A stretch of DNA of 64,000 bases from Streptococcus vestibularis (GTDB lineage: Bacteria > Bacillota > Bacilli > Lactobacillales > Streptococcaceae): the NCBI GenBank assembly GCA_010604095.1, contig JAABLG010000004.1, forward strand, positions 15,306-79,305. The letters run 5' to 3'. Position 1 is the stretch's first letter; every line of letters begins with the position of its first letter. The position numbers and the translations under genes were made by a program. The notes beneath the pieces were generated by a model that worked only from the letters and a program-made list of their open reading frames with translations, ran no database searches and was not told where the DNA came from. This document shows, piece by piece, positions 54,735-63,708 of the stretch.

Positions 54735-55794
54735 ACTCTATGAATTTTTACTAGGGATTGTGGCCATTATACTTGTCCTTTGGGGAATTTCTGCCTATAT
54801 GCAAAGTCACACAGGAAGTGCCTCTGATAAATTAGTGATTTATAACTGGGGGGACTATATTGATCCTGATCTCTTGACCAAGTTCACTAAGGAAACAGGC
54901 ATCAAAGTTCAGTATGAAACTTTTGATTCCAATGAGGCCATGTATACCAAGATTAAGCAGGGGGGGACAACCTACGACATTGCTGTACCGTCAGACTATA
55001 CCATTGATAAAATGGTTAAGGAAAACCTGTTGGTGAAATTGGATAAATCTAAAATCCATGGCTTTAATCAAATTGGCTCAAGCTTCAAGGGACTTAGTTT
55101 CGACCCTCACAATGATTATTCCATTCCTTATTTCTGGGGGACTGTCGGCATTGTCTATAATACAAAATTGGTAAAAAAAGCTCCTCAGCATTGGAATGAT
55201 CTCTGGTCGCCTGATTACAAAGACCAAATTATGCTAGTTGATGGGGCACGTGAAGTCATTGGCTTTTCACTTAATAGCTTGGGATACAGTCTGAACACCA
55301 AGAACATGACGGAATTGCGTTTGGCGGAGACCAAGCTCAATAGTTTAACTCCTAATATCAAAGCTATTGTAGGAGATGAAATGAAGGGCTACATGATTCA
55401 AGGTGATGCTGCTATCGGAGTAACCTTCTCAGGGGAAGCTAGTGAGATGCTTGATAAAAATGAGAATCTTCGTTATGTTGTTCCTTCTGAGGGCTCAAAT
55501 CTTTGGTTTGATAATCTGGTTATCCCGAAGACAGTTAAGCACAAAAAAGAGGCTTATGCCTTTATCAATTTCATGCTTAAGCCAGAAAATGCAGCTCAAA
55601 ATGCCGAATACATCGGTTATGCAACACCTAACGATGCAGCCAAAGCCTTGCTTCCAAAGCGGATTACTGATGATAAAGCCTTCTATCCATCAGAATCAAC
55701 GATCAAAAACCTAGAAGTCTATGATAATCTAGGCCAAAAATGGTTAGGCATCTATAACGATATTTACCTTCAAGTTAAGATGTATCGTAAATAA
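54727..55794 (+). CDS. potD: Spermidine/putrescine-binding protein PotD
   Basis: The 355-residue substrate-binding protein delivers polyamine to PotBC. The first 25 residues (YEFLLGIVAIILVLWGISAYM) form a membrane anchor with no lipobox Cys, as in S. pneumoniae PotD, so it is tethered by an uncleaved helix. Ligand-site blocks are VIYNWGDYIDPDLL, YDIAVPSDYTIDKM, YFWGTVGIVYNT and the late LWFDNLVIPK, with Trp and Asp residues known to hold spermidine. ATG 54727 follows AAAAAGGAGGAGC. Confidence 0.93.
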   Translation: MRRLYEFLLGIVAIILVLWGISAYMQSHTGSASDKLVIYNWGDYIDPDLLTKFTKETGIKVQYETFDSNEAMYTKIKQGGTTYDIAVPSDYTIDKMVKENLLVKLDKSKIHGFNQIGSSFKGLSFDPHNDYSIPYFWGTVGIVYNTKLVKKAPQHWNDLWSPDYKDQIMLVDGAREVIGFSLNSLGYSLNTKNMTELRLAETKLNSLTPNIKAIVGDEMKGYMIQGDAAIGVTFSGEASEMLDKNENLRYVVPSEGSNLWFDNLVIPKTVKHKKEAYAFINFMLKPENAAQNAEYIGYATPNDAAKALLPKRITDDKAFYPSESTIKNLEVYDNLGQKWLGIYNDIYLQVKMYRK

Positions 55795-55864
55795 GCCTTC
55801 TAAGTTTAAGTACTAGATTCAAAGTAAAACAATTCTTCAAATGCTTTTATTTCAAAAATAATGA

Positions 55865-55896
55865 GAGGCTGAAACACTATCGTTTCAGTCTTTTTA
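55865..55896 (+). terminator. Terminator of the murB-pot operon
   Basis: CTGAAAC (55869-55875) pairs with GTTTCAG (55882-55888), followed by TCTTTTT. Confidence 0.8.
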
Positions 55897-55996
55897 CTAA
55901 TGCCAATAAATATCGCTTATTAATCCTCATTTCCATAAGAATCATAGGGGCTTTGGCTAATGTCTATGAAGGGAGCAAAAAGAAGATTTGTTTTTC

Positions 55997-56024
55997 TTGA
56001 ATAATTGTATTGCTGTGCTATAAT
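55997..56024 (+). promoter_or_regulatory. Promoter of the SPFH gene
   Basis: -35 TTGAAT (55997-56002), TGCTATAAT extended -10 with TATAAT at 56019-56024, spacer 16 bp. Confidence 0.78.
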
Positions 56025-56065
56025 AAAGCGAAGGAATTTATAATGTTTATTTTGGAGGACTTAAC

Positions 56066-56959
56066 ATGCAAGCAGCACTTCTCTTTTTACTGATCTCCTT
56101 CCTAATTCTCATGGGAATTCTCATCAGTATGCTTTATGTCGTTCGTCAGCAGTCAGTAGCTATTGTTGAACGTTTTGGACGCTATCAAAAAATTGCAACT
56201 AGTGGTATCCATATGCGTCTGCCATTTGGTATCGATAAAATTGCCGCACGTATTCAATTACGCTTGCTTCAAAGCGAGATTGTAGTGGAAACTAAGACCA
56301 AAGACAATGTCTTTGTCATGATGAATGTTGCTACACAGTACCGTGTTAATGAGCAAAATGTGACCGATGCATACTACAAACTCATGCGTCCAGAGGCTCA
56401 AATTAAGTCATATATTGAGGATGCCCTTCGTTCATCCGTTCCTAAATTGACACTTGATGAGCTTTTTGAGAAGAAAGATGAAATTGCCCTTGAAGTACAA
56501 CACCAAGTAGCTGAAGAAATGACAACCTACGGTTATATCATTGTGAAGACTTTGATTACTAAGGTTGAACCTGATGCTGAAGTTAAACAGTCTATGAATG
56601 AAATCAATGCTGCCCAACGTAAGCGTGTAGCAGCCCAAGAATTGGCAGAAGCGGATAAAATCAAGATTGTCACAGCAGCCGAAGCCGAAGCTGAAAAAGA
56701 CCGCCTTCATGGGGTAGGTATTGCCCAACAACGTAAGGCCATCGTTGATGGTTTGGCTGAATCTATTGCTGAATTGAAAGAAGCTAATGTGGGTATGTCT
56801 GAAGAGCAGATTATGTCTATTCTCTTGACCAACCAATATTTAGATACCCTTAATACCTTTGCTGTTAAAGGTAATCAAACCTTATTTTTACCGAATAATC
56901 CAAATGGGGTAGATGATATTCGTACCCAAATTTTGTCAGCCTTGAAGACAGATAAATAG
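56066..56959 (+). CDS. SPFH/Band 7 (stomatin-like) membrane protein
   Basis: The 297-residue protein has one N-terminal membrane helix (LLFLLISFLILMGILISMLYVV) and a Band 7 domain (VRQQSVAIVERFGRYQKIATSGIHMRLPFGIDKI, about residues 28-190). A helical C-terminal region rich in Ala/Glu (QELAEADKIKIVTAAEAEAEKDR) allows oligomers. Such proteins scaffold membrane microdomains and often work with proteases, but no NfeD or FtsH partner is adjacent. ATG 56066 follows TGGAGGACTTAAC. Confidence 0.88.
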   Translation: MQAALLFLLISFLILMGILISMLYVVRQQSVAIVERFGRYQKIATSGIHMRLPFGIDKIAARIQLRLLQSEIVVETKTKDNVFVMMNVATQYRVNEQNVTDAYYKLMRPEAQIKSYIEDALRSSVPKLTLDELFEKKDEIALEVQHQVAEEMTTYGYIIVKTLITKVEPDAEVKQSMNEINAAQRKRVAAQELAEADKIKIVTAAEAEAEKDRLHGVGIAQQRKAIVDGLAESIAELKEANVGMSEEQIMSILLTNQYLDTLNTFAVKGNQTLFLPNNPNGVDDIRTQILSALKTDK

Positions 56960-56973
56960 TAAGCAAACAAAGA

Positions 56974-57003
56974 AGCCAGATTTGAGATAATCTGACTTTT
57001 TTG
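56974..57003. terminator. Bidirectional terminator between SPFH gene and gloA
   Basis: AGCCAGATT and AATCTGACT pair with one mismatch around TGAGAT, flanked by A-rich and T-rich runs. Confidence 0.75.
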
Positions 57004-57004
57004 T

Positions 57005-57400
57005 TTATTTTTCTAAGAACTGAGCCAAGCGGATAACTTCAATCTTATAGCCATCTGGATCAGTGATAAAGTAGTACATTTTTGGTTTACCAGGAAGACC
57101 TGAGAGATTAGTGACAGTGTAGCCAGCTTCTTTGTGGGCTTGGTGTGTGGCTTCTAGGTCATCAACACCAACAGCGATGTGTCCATAGCCATTTCCAAGG
57201 TCGTAAGCTTCATGATCGTAATTGTATGTTAATTCCAACTCGTAATCAGGATCGTCTTCGAGTTGCAGGTAGACAAGCGTGAATTTATATTCTGGAAAAT
57301 CATTACGACGGACTTCTTTGAAACCAAGAGCGTCTTGGTAAAAGTTTAGTGAAGCTTCTAGGTCCTTAACACGAACACAAGTGTGTAGGAATTTAGTCAT
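57005..57400 (-). CDS. gloA: Lactoylglutathione lyase (glyoxalase I)
   Basis: The 131-residue VOC-fold enzyme would remove methylglyoxal as its hemithioacetal. The four metal ligands expected of glyoxalase I are visible: His in FLHTCVRV, Glu in LELTYNYD, His in GYGHIAVGVDDL and Glu in GYKIEVIRLA. Length is typical. ATG 57400 follows AAAAGGAGTCTCTCAC on the minus strand. It is a single-gene unit. Confidence 0.93.
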   Translation of the reverse strand: MTKFLHTCVRVKDLEASLNFYQDALGFKEVRRNDFPEYKFTLVYLQLEDDPDYELELTYNYDHEAYDLGNGYGHIAVGVDDLEATHQAHKEAGYTVTNLSGLPGKPKMYYFITDPDGYKIEVIRLAQFLEK

Positions 57401-57513
57401 GTGAGAGACTCCTTTTATCTAATTTTGTATTCTCATAATAGCATTTTGGGACCATCTTTTCTAGTCTTAGCTACATGTGATATAATGGCGAAAAAGAATC
57501 TGAGGAGGTATCT

Positions 57514-58407
57514 ATGACTATTTTAGCGATTGATTTTGGCGGAACTCAGGTCAAGTCTGCCCTTGTTTCGGAGGAGTTTGCCCTTGAAAAGAGTCTACCA
57601 ACGCGATCATCTCCACAAACCTTGAATCAAACCCTTGATGTGATTGACTATTTGGTAACGTCGGTTAAAGTAGCCTTAACGGGCATTGCTATCAGTGTTC
57701 CTGGGACAGTAGATACTGATGAGGGTGTTATTTATCACGGAGGCTTGTTGCGATTCTTCCACGGTTTTCGTATCAAAGACATCCTTGAAGCCAAGTATCA
57801 TTTACCAGTCACGGCTCTTAATGATGGGAAAGCAGCAGCTTTAGGCGAGCTGGCGATGGGGCATTTACAGGGAGTGACCAACGGTGCAGCCCTTGTTTTG
57901 GGTTCAGGTCTAGGTGGTGGTCTTATTATTAATGGTAAACTTTTTCAAGGAAGTCACTTTCAAGCGGCTGAGTTAACATTTCTTCTTCCAGTTCAAATGG
58001 AAAAAGTTAATCCTTCACAAATGCGAGGAACAGCTCTTTCAGCTGTTGGTTTCATTACTAGGGTTAATGAAGTGTTGGGTAATGCTGATTTAAAAGATGG
58101 TCGTGAAGCTTTTAAGGCAATCAATGCTAGAAATGAAGCTGTTTATCCAATTTTTGAGGCCTATTGTCGAAGCTTAGCTATTACTATTCTAAATCTTCAA
58201 TCCATCTTTGATATGGAAACCTTTGTTCTTGGAGGTGGTATTTCAGCTCAGCCGGTTCTGATTGAGGAGGTCAACCGCCAGTTTGATAAGGTTCGCCATG
58301 AGATAGACTTTATCGGAAAAATTATTAAACGACCTAAAATTGTCGCCTGCCATCACCATAATGGTGCTAATTTGATTGGTGCGGCTTATTTCCTTAAACA
58401 GAGATAA
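57514..58407 (+). CDS. ROK-family sugar kinase-like protein lacking the zinc-binding Cys motif
   Basis: The 297-residue protein has the ASKHA/ROK fold: phosphate-1 loop LAIDFGGTQVKSALV (residues 4-18), catalytic Asp in ALNDGKAAALGEL (near 106), and VLGSGLGGGLIINGKL phosphate-2. The adenosine motif is FVLGGGISAQPVLIEEV. The ExGH plus CxCGxxGC zinc motif of classic ROK glucokinases is missing; the segment reads FQAAELTFLLP. Substrate may be N-acetylmannosamine, another sugar, or none. ATG 57514 follows GAGGAGGTATCT, and TGATATAAT lies at about 57478. Confidence 0.82.
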   Translation: MTILAIDFGGTQVKSALVSEEFALEKSLPTRSSPQTLNQTLDVIDYLVTSVKVALTGIAISVPGTVDTDEGVIYHGGLLRFFHGFRIKDILEAKYHLPVTALNDGKAAALGELAMGHLQGVTNGAALVLGSGLGGGLIINGKLFQGSHFQAAELTFLLPVQMEKVNPSQMRGTALSAVGFITRVNEVLGNADLKDGREAFKAINARNEAVYPIFEAYCRSLAITILNLQSIFDMETFVLGGGISAQPVLIEEVNRQFDKVRHEIDFIGKIIKRPKIVACHHHNGANLIGAAYFLKQR

Positions 58408-58464
58408 CGGATACTAAAATAAAATGGCAGCAAAAATATACATAAAATACCTAACTTTTTTGTG

Positions 58465-58491
58465 ACGAGCGGGCAATTCCGTTCGTTTTTT
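58465..58491 (+). terminator. Terminator after the ROK gene
   Basis: ACGAGCGG (58465-58472) pairs with CCGTTCGT (58479-58486) with one G-T pair, followed by TTTTT. Confidence 0.82.
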
Positions 58492-58502
58492 GCTCTTAGG
58501 AC

Positions 58503-58531
58503 TTTACAATATTCAGAAAATTCGCTATAAT
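58503..58531 (+). promoter_or_regulatory. Promoter of the serC operon
   Basis: -35 TTTACA (58503-58508), 17-bp spacer, -10 TATAAT (58526-58531). Confidence 0.85.
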
Positions 58532-58560
58532 GGGACCATTAAAATTTTGGAGGTGTCTTT

Positions 58561-59655
58561 ATGACAATTTATAATTTCTCAGCAGGACCTGCTACATTAC
58601 CAAAACCAGTGCTTGAAAAGGCACAAGCTGAATTGCTTAACTACCAAGATTCCGGTATGTCCGTGCTAGAAATGTCCCACCGTTCTCCAGAATTTGACAA
58701 AATCGTTAAAGATGCGGAAGCGACACTTCGTGAGCTTATGGCTATTCCTGATAACTATAAGGTTATTTTCTTGCAAGGTGGCGGCTCTACACAATTCTCA
58801 ATGCTACCACTGAACCTCGCTCAAGGTAAGAAAGCTTACTACCTTGTAGGTGGTTCATGGGGTAAAAAAGCTTATACAGAAGCTGTTAAACTTTCAAAAA
58901 CCATTCCTTTTGAACCAATTCTTTTGGCGTCATCTGAGGATACTGTTTACGATCATATTCCAAGTTTTGATCCTTCAACGATTGATCCAGAAGCTGCCTA
59001 TGTTCACTTGACTACTAACAATACCATTGAAGGAACAGCTATCTATGATTTGCCTGATACCAATGGTGTGCCAATTGTAGCTGATATGTCTTCAAATATT
59101 TTGGCTGCTCGCTATAACGTTGAAGATTTTGCCCTTATCTATGCTGGTGCTCAGAAAAATATTGGACCTGCTGGTGTGACAGTGGTTATCGTCCGTGAAG
59201 ACTTCCTTAACGACCAACCACAATTGTCTGCTATGTTGGACTACCGTATTCAAGCTGAAGCAGGATCACTTTACAATACACCACCATGTTTCAGTATTTA
59301 TATTTCAAAACTCGTCTTTGACTGGGTTAAAAATGAAATTGGTGGCGTAGATAAGATGGCGGAAATTCAACGTGAAAAATCAGGTCTTCTTTATGATTAT
59401 ATCGAGTCATCTGATTTTTACACCAATCCTGTTAAAGATGCCAAGGATCGTTCTGTCTGCAACATTCCATTTGTCACGCCAAGTAAAGACTTGGATGCTA
59501 AATTTGTAGCAGAAGCAGATGCTCTTGGCTTCAAGAATATCAAGGGTCACCGTTCAGTTGGTGGTATGCGTGCCAGTGTTTATAACGCCTTTCCACGCCA
59601 AGGTGTCCTTGATTTGATCGACTTTATGAAGAAATTTGAAGCTGAAAATAAGTAA
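58561..59655 (+). CDS. serC: Phosphoserine aminotransferase
   Basis: SerC makes phosphoserine from phosphohydroxypyruvate with glutamate and PLP. The 364-residue enzyme opens [20 protein letters not shown]. It shows EMSHRSPEF, the PLP region [11 protein letters not shown], the Schiff-base Lys in [16 protein letters not shown] (near 197) and [12 protein letters not shown]-terminal [19 protein letters not shown] binds substrate phosphate. ATG 58561 follows TTGGAGGTGTCTTT. First gene of a three-gene operon with an acetyltransferase and serA. Confidence 0.96.
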   Translation: MTIYNFSAGPATLPKPVLEKAQAELLNYQDSGMSVLEMSHRSPEFDKIVKDAEATLRELMAIPDNYKVIFLQGGGSTQFSMLPLNLAQGKKAYYLVGGSWGKKAYTEAVKLSKTIPFEPILLASSEDTVYDHIPSFDPSTIDPEAAYVHLTTNNTIEGTAIYDLPDTNGVPIVADMSSNILAARYNVEDFALIYAGAQKNIGPAGVTVVIVREDFLNDQPQLSAMLDYRIQAEAGSLYNTPPCFSIYISKLVFDWVKNEIGGVDKMAEIQREKSGLLYDYIESSDFYTNPVKDAKDRSVCNIPFVTPSKDLDAKFVAEADALGFKNIKGHRSVGGMRASVYNAFPRQGVLDLIDFMKKFEAENK

Positions 59656-59667
59656 TTAGGTAAAGAG

Positions 59668-60225
59668 ATGGAAATTAGACAAGCCTTTCCAAATGAAATT
59701 AAGCCCATCATGACGGTTATTGAGAGTGCCAGAGCTGCTCTAGCAGAAGCTGGCAGTTCCCAATGGCAAGGGGCTGATGGTTACCCTACTGAAGAAACCA
59801 TCTTTGATGATGTCCTCAAAGGACAAGCCTATGTCGGTATCATTGACGGTCAAATTGTTTCTTATGCTGCGGTGGTTACTGATGGAGACCCTGCTTACGA
59901 CAAAATCTATGACGGTGATTGGAAGCATCACAATAAGCGATACATTACTTTTCATAGGATTGCCGTTTTGACTGAGGTTACAGGTCAAAGGGTCGCTCAA
60001 ACCTTTATTCAAGGTCTTATCGAGGGAACTGACGCTCATGATTTTCGTTGCGACACGCATGAAAAGAACCTTGTCATGCAGCATATTTTGGAGAAACTAG
60101 GTTATGTCTATTGTGGCAAGGTTCCTATTGACGGGGAACGATTTGCCTATCAGAAAATCAAAACCAAGAGGGAAAAGGCCTTCTATCAAGAAGTTGATGA
60201 GGCAACCCATCATGGTATACATTGA
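59668..60225 (+). CDS. GNAT-family N-acetyltransferase in the serine operon
   Basis: The 185-residue protein is a GNAT acetyltransferase by its opening IRQAFPNEIKPIMTVIESARAAL and the strand-loop ITFHRIAVLTEVTGQRVAQTFIQGLIE, where Q/R-x-x-x-A binds acetyl-CoA. DAHDFRCDTHEKNLVMQHILEKLGYVYCGKV follows. It lies 12 bases after serC and 18 before serA. The conserved placement suggests a role tied to serine metabolism or toxic amine removal, but the substrate is unknown. Confidence 0.85.
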   Translation: MEIRQAFPNEIKPIMTVIESARAALAEAGSSQWQGADGYPTEETIFDDVLKGQAYVGIIDGQIVSYAAVVTDGDPAYDKIYDGDWKHHNKRYITFHRIAVLTEVTGQRVAQTFIQGLIEGTDAHDFRCDTHEKNLVMQHILEKLGYVYCGKVPIDGERFAYQKIKTKREKAFYQEVDEATHHGIH

Positions 60226-60243
60226 TTTAAGAGGAATAAAATT

Positions 60244-61422
60244 ATGGTATTTAGTGTAAAAACGTATAACAATATTAACCAGATTGGTTTGAAGGAACTT
60301 GGAAATCATTTTCAAATCGATGGTGATTTAGCGAAAAATCCGGATGCTTACATCATTCGTAGTCAAAATCTCCATGATACAGTTTTCCCTGAAAATTTGA
60401 AAGCCATTGCTCGTGCCGGTGCCGGTACTAACAATATCCCAGTTGCTGAAGCCACTCAAAAAGGAATTGTTGTCTTCAATACTCCAGGAGCTAATGCTAA
60501 TGCAGTTAAAGAAGCTGTTTTGGCTTCTATCTTGCTCTCAGCACGTGACTATATTGCGGCCAATGCTTGGGTTAATACGCTTAGTGGTGACGATGTGCCT
60601 AAACAAATCGAAGCAGGTAAGAAACAGTTTGCAGGTAGTGAGATTGCTGGTAAAACACTTGGTGTTATCGGACTTGGTGCCATTGGTGCCCGTATTGCCA
60701 ATGATGCTTACCGTTTGGGAATGAAGGTCTATGGTTATGACCCATATGTTTCTATTGAAGCTGCCTGGAATATCTCTCACCATGTCAGACGTGTTTCTGA
60801 TCTCAAAGAAATCTTTGAAAACTGTGACTATATCACCGTTCACGTTCCGTTGACACCTGATACGAAAGGTACTTTCAATGCGGACGCCTTTAACCTCATG
60901 CAAAAAGGAACAACAATCATCAACTTTGCCCGTGCAGAATTGGTAGAGAATGATGCGCTCTTTGATGCTTTGGAAACAGGTGTAGTAAAACGTTATATCA
61001 CGGACTTTGGGACAGAAGAACTGCTTAACAAGCCTAATGTGACAGTCTTCCCGCATGTGGGTGGTTCAACAGGTGAAGCAGAACTCAACTGTGCGATTAT
61101 GGCTGGTCAAACCATCCGTCGCTTCATGGAAACAGGTGAAATTGTCAATTCTGTTAACTTCCCACGTGTACAACAAGCTTTGAGCGCTCCATATCGTATC
61201 ACCTTGATTAATAAAAACGTGCCTAACATTGTGGCTCGTATCTCAACAGCGGTCTCTGATTTTAATATCAATATTGACAATATCATCAACCGTTCAAAGG
61301 GAGAGTATGCTTATACCCTTCTTGACCTTGATGAAACAGACAAGTCTAAGATTGATGAATTGGTCGCTAAGTTCGAGGCTAGTGACAATATCGTACGAGT
61401 ACGTTTGATTAAAGGTAAATAA
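60244..61422 (+). CDS. serA: D-3-phosphoglycerate dehydrogenase
   Basis: SerA oxidises 3-phosphoglycerate with NAD+, the first step of serine synthesis. The 392-residue enzyme has the NAD-binding Rossmann motif LGVIGLGAIGARIANDAYRLGMKVYGYD (about 140-167), RAGAGTNNIPV, FARAELVENDAL and the catalytic His in VFPHVGGST. A C-terminal ACT domain (NVPNIVARISTAVSDFNINIDN) may mediate serine feedback. ATG 60244 follows AGAGGAATAAAATT. No serB is present in the window. Confidence 0.95.
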   Translation: MVFSVKTYNNINQIGLKELGNHFQIDGDLAKNPDAYIIRSQNLHDTVFPENLKAIARAGAGTNNIPVAEATQKGIVVFNTPGANANAVKEAVLASILLSARDYIAANAWVNTLSGDDVPKQIEAGKKQFAGSEIAGKTLGVIGLGAIGARIANDAYRLGMKVYGYDPYVSIEAAWNISHHVRRVSDLKEIFENCDYITVHVPLTPDTKGTFNADAFNLMQKGTTIINFARAELVENDALFDALETGVVKRYITDFGTEELLNKPNVTVFPHVGGSTGEAELNCAIMAGQTIRRFMETGEIVNSVNFPRVQQALSAPYRITLINKNVPNIVARISTAVSDFNINIDNIINRSKGEYAYTLLDLDETDKSKIDELVAKFEASDNIVRVRLIKGK

Positions 61423-61435
61423 TTCAAAATAAGCT

Positions 61436-61463
61436 GACAGGGACATGTGTTTCCTGTCTTTTT
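61436..61463 (+). terminator. Terminator after serA
   Basis: GACAGG (61436-61441) pairs with CCTGTC (61453-61458), followed by TTTTTG; it abuts the promoter of ogt. Confidence 0.75.
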
Positions 61464-61471
61464 GTTATAAT
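61463..61471 (+). promoter_or_regulatory. Extended -10 placed for a leaderless ogt mRNA
   Basis: TGTTATAAT at 61463-61471, then GAACCT and the ATG at 61478. No ribosome site. Confidence 0.7.
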
Positions 61472-61477
61472 GAACCT

Positions 61478-61972
61478 ATGTTTTATCGTCAGTATTATGT
61501 ATCTCCCCTTGGTCGCCTGTCCTTGGTGGCTAGTGAGGAAGCCCTCTATGGTATATGGTTAGAAGGACAAAATCATTTTCAAGCTGGTCTTGAGGAAGAA
61601 AAGTTAGTAGACACCTCAAATCCTATTTTAGAAGTGACAAAGAAGTGGTTGCAGGCCTATTTTGAAGGTGAAAATCCAAGCCCAAATATCCTTCCATTAG
61701 CTGAACGAGGAACAGACTTCCAACAAAAAGTTTGGTCGGCTTTAAGAGCGATTCCGTATGGACAAAGCAGATCATATGGTCAGATTGGCAAGCAGCTTTC
61801 TTGTCACTCAGCTCAGGCTGTTGGAACCGCTGTTGGTAAGAATCCTTGGTTGATACTTATTCCTTGTCACCGTGTCCTACCTAACACCGGTCATATAGGA
61901 AATTATGCTGCTGGAGAGGCTGCCAAGCGTTTCTTACTCCATTTGGAAGGGCTGAGGTTTGACAAGATGTAG
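61478..61972 (+). CDS. ogt: Methylated-DNA--protein-cysteine methyltransferase
   Basis: The suicide repair enzyme takes the methyl group from O6-methylguanine onto its own cysteine. The 164-residue protein has the active-site LIPCHRVLPNTG (Cys near 128), the DNA-reading helix FQQKVWSALRAIPYGQSRSYGQIG and the closing GNYAAGEAAKRFLLHLEG. A longer reading from further upstream is unlikely because it would begin in the serA terminator. ATG 61478 is six bases from TATAAT, so translation is expected to be leaderless. Confidence 0.93.
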   Translation: MFYRQYYVSPLGRLSLVASEEALYGIWLEGQNHFQAGLEEEKLVDTSNPILEVTKKWLQAYFEGENPSPNILPLAERGTDFQQKVWSALRAIPYGQSRSYGQIGKQLSCHSAQAVGTAVGKNPWLILIPCHRVLPNTGHIGNYAAGEAAKRFLLHLEGLRFDKM

Positions 61973-62005
61973 AAACATGCTTATGCTATAGAAAAGGAGA
62001 AAAAC

Positions 62006-62359
62006 ATGTATACTTTTTATGAATATCCAAAATGCAGCACTTGTCGTAAGGCTAAAGCTGAACTCAATCAATTAGGTATTGAGGTTGAGTCCATCAACAT
62101 TAAGGAAAATCCACCTTCAGCTCAATTTTTAAAAGAGCTTCTAGAGGGGTCAGATTTAGAGCTCAAGAAATTCTTTAATACGAGTGGACAATCCTACCGT
62201 TCTTTAGGATTGAAGGACAAGCTTCCAACCTTATCGGTAGATGAAGCTGTAAAACTCTTAGCTTCAGATGGTATGCTGATTAAACGTCCTATCTTGATTA
62301 AGGATGGTAAGGTTTTACAAATTGGCTACCGTACGCCTTACCAAGACTTAAATTTATAA
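62006..62359 (+). CDS. ArsC/Spx-family protein
   Basis: The 117-residue thioredoxin-like protein has the CxxC motif at FYEYPKCSTCRKAKAELNQLGIEV (Cys11, Cys14). The ArsC-family RPILI block lies in LIKRPILIKDGKVLQIGY. Arsenate reductase, YffB-like or Spx-like roles are possible; it lacks the RPI-linked basic patch typical of Spx binding to RNA polymerase, so a reductase-like role is more likely. ATG 62006 follows AAAAGGAGAAAAAC. Confidence 0.85.
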   Translation: MYTFYEYPKCSTCRKAKAELNQLGIEVESINIKENPPSAQFLKELLEGSDLELKKFFNTSGQSYRSLGLKDKLPTLSVDEAVKLLASDGMLIKRPILIKDGKVLQIGYRTPYQDLNL

Positions 62360-62376
62360 AAAATAAGCAAAATGTC

Positions 62377-62406
62377 TTGCCACGGTAAACAGTGATATGG
62401 TAAGAT
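62377..62406 (+). promoter_or_regulatory. Promoter of tRNA-Thr
   Basis: -35 TTGCCA (62377-62382), 18-bp spacer, TGG plus -10 TAAGAT (62401-62406), 10 bases before the tRNA. Confidence 0.75.
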
Positions 62407-62416
62407 AGAAACAGTT

Positions 62417-62487
62417 GCCGCTATAGTTAAATGGTATAATAGAGCAATGGTAATGCTCCGTTCCGAGTTCAATTCTCGGTGGTGGCA
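62417..62487 (+). tRNA. tRNA-Thr (anticodon GGT)
   Basis: Acceptor stem GCCGCTA/TGGTGGC, D arm GTTA/TAAT, anticodon stem GAGCA/TGCTC with loop ATGGTAA (anticodon GGT), short variable region and T arm CCGAG-TTCAATT-CTCGG, discriminator A. Length 71 bases. CCA is not encoded. It reads threonine ACC and ACT codons. A strong terminator follows. Confidence 0.93.
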
Positions 62488-62497
62488 TCTGTGATTT

Positions 62498-62524
62498 ACT
62501 CCAGCTTAGAGCTGGAGTTTTTTC
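62498..62524 (+). terminator. Terminator after tRNA-Thr
   Basis: ACTCCAGCT (62498-62506) pairs with AGCTGGAGT (62510-62518), loop TAG, then TTTTT. Confidence 0.92.
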
Positions 62525-62639
62525 TTGTTCAAAGGGAGTCCGTGGACGGTAGGGATTTCTCAAAAGAATTTACTGAAAACTCTTGAAATCCAAGAAAAAA
62601 GGAGTAGACTATTAGGTGATTAAACCTAGGAGGCAACTC

Positions 62640-63014
62640 GTGAAATACTACGTTCAATTCATGTTGATTTGTTTATTTGCCGTTATTGGTGAAGCCATTT
62701 CAACTTTTTTTAAACTACCCATACCTGGAAGCATTATTGGTCTATTCTTGCTTTTGATTGCTCTGCAGCTCAAGTGGATTCGTTTGCGTCATATTCATGC
62801 AGTCGCAGAATTTTTAATAGCTAATATGACCATTCTATTTTTGCCAGCAGGTGTCGGTATTATGGAACGATGGGATGCTATTTCTGATAACATTGTCCCT
62901 ATTATTTTGATTATTATGGGTGCCTTGGTTCTTAATATTGTAGTGATTGCAGTAGTTGTTGGCTTTATCAAGAAACACTTCGAAGGTGACTACAAGGAGG
63001 TTAAACGTGGCTAA
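62640..63014 (+). CDS. lrgA: CidA/LrgA-family holin-like protein
   Basis: The 124-residue membrane protein has four helices and the LrgA pattern FAVIGEAISTFFKLPIPGSIIGLFLLLIALQ, then FLIANMTILFLPAGVGIMERW. LrgA/CidA proteins modulate murein hydrolase activity and, in streptococci, pyruvate uptake with LrgB. GTG 62640 is taken because CTAGGAGGCAACTC directly precedes it; a GTG 24 bases earlier would swallow that site. It overlaps lrgB by eight bases. Confidence 0.9.
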   Translation: MKYYVQFMLICLFAVIGEAISTFFKLPIPGSIIGLFLLLIALQLKWIRLRHIHAVAEFLIANMTILFLPAGVGIMERWDAISDNIVPIILIIMGALVLNIVVIAVVVGFIKKHFEGDYKEVKRG

Positions 63015-63702
63015 TTTTTATAACACACCCTTGTTTGGCTTAACCCTTTCTGTGTTGGCCTATACAATCGGGCTTTTGATTTACCGTCGTTTTCCTAATC
63101 CATTGACAACACCTCTTCTTGTATCTACTGCCTTGATTATCTTGATTTTGCACTATACAGGAATTTCATATAAGGATTACTATGTGGGTGGGTCATACCT
63201 TAATAGCTTGATTATTCCGTCAACGGTTGCCCTAGCTGTTCCTTTTTATAAAAATCTTCACCTCATGCGTCACCATTATAAGAGTATCTTGATTGGTTCG
63301 ACTTTGGCCTGTGTTCTCAATACAAGTTACACGGCCTTGATTGCTAAGCTTTTTGGGATGGATTATTTCCTAGCGATTTCCCTCTTTCCAAAGTCTGTAA
63401 CGACGGCCATGGCTGTGGGGATTTCTGAAAAAATGCAAGGGATTACGACCGTTACCCTAGTAGTCGTTGTTATTACGGGAATTTTAACCTCTGTCCTAGG
63501 TCCTGTTTTTCTCAAAATAATGGGGATCAAGGACCCGGTAGCTATTGGGCTTGCTCTCGGAGGAACTGGACATGCCGTAGGTACTGGAGCTGCCTTTAGA
63601 TATGGCCAAGTAGCAGGTGCCATGGGTGGATTATCTATAGCTGTGACAGGGATTTTATACGTCTTTATTAGCCCTATTGTGGCTAGTTTGATTTTAAGCT
63701 AA
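63007..63702 (+). CDS. lrgB: LrgB-family antiholin-like protein
   Basis: The 231-residue membrane protein has about seven helices and the LrgB signature FPKSVTTAMAVGISEKMQGI near the middle, then ALGGTGHAVGTGAAFRYGQVAGAMGGLSIAVTGIL. It works with LrgA. GTG 63007 follows AAGGAGGTTAAAC. In S. mutans lrgAB is controlled by the LytST system, also a LytTR pair; no such site is clear here. A strong terminator follows. Confidence 0.93.
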   Translation: MANFYNTPLFGLTLSVLAYTIGLLIYRRFPNPLTTPLLVSTALIILILHYTGISYKDYYVGGSYLNSLIIPSTVALAVPFYKNLHLMRHHYKSILIGSTLACVLNTSYTALIAKLFGMDYFLAISLFPKSVTTAMAVGISEKMQGITTVTLVVVVITGILTSVLGPVFLKIMGIKDPVAIGLALGGTGHAVGTGAAFRYGQVAGAMGGLSIAVTGILYVFISPIVASLILS

Positions 63703-63708
63703 AAAATT

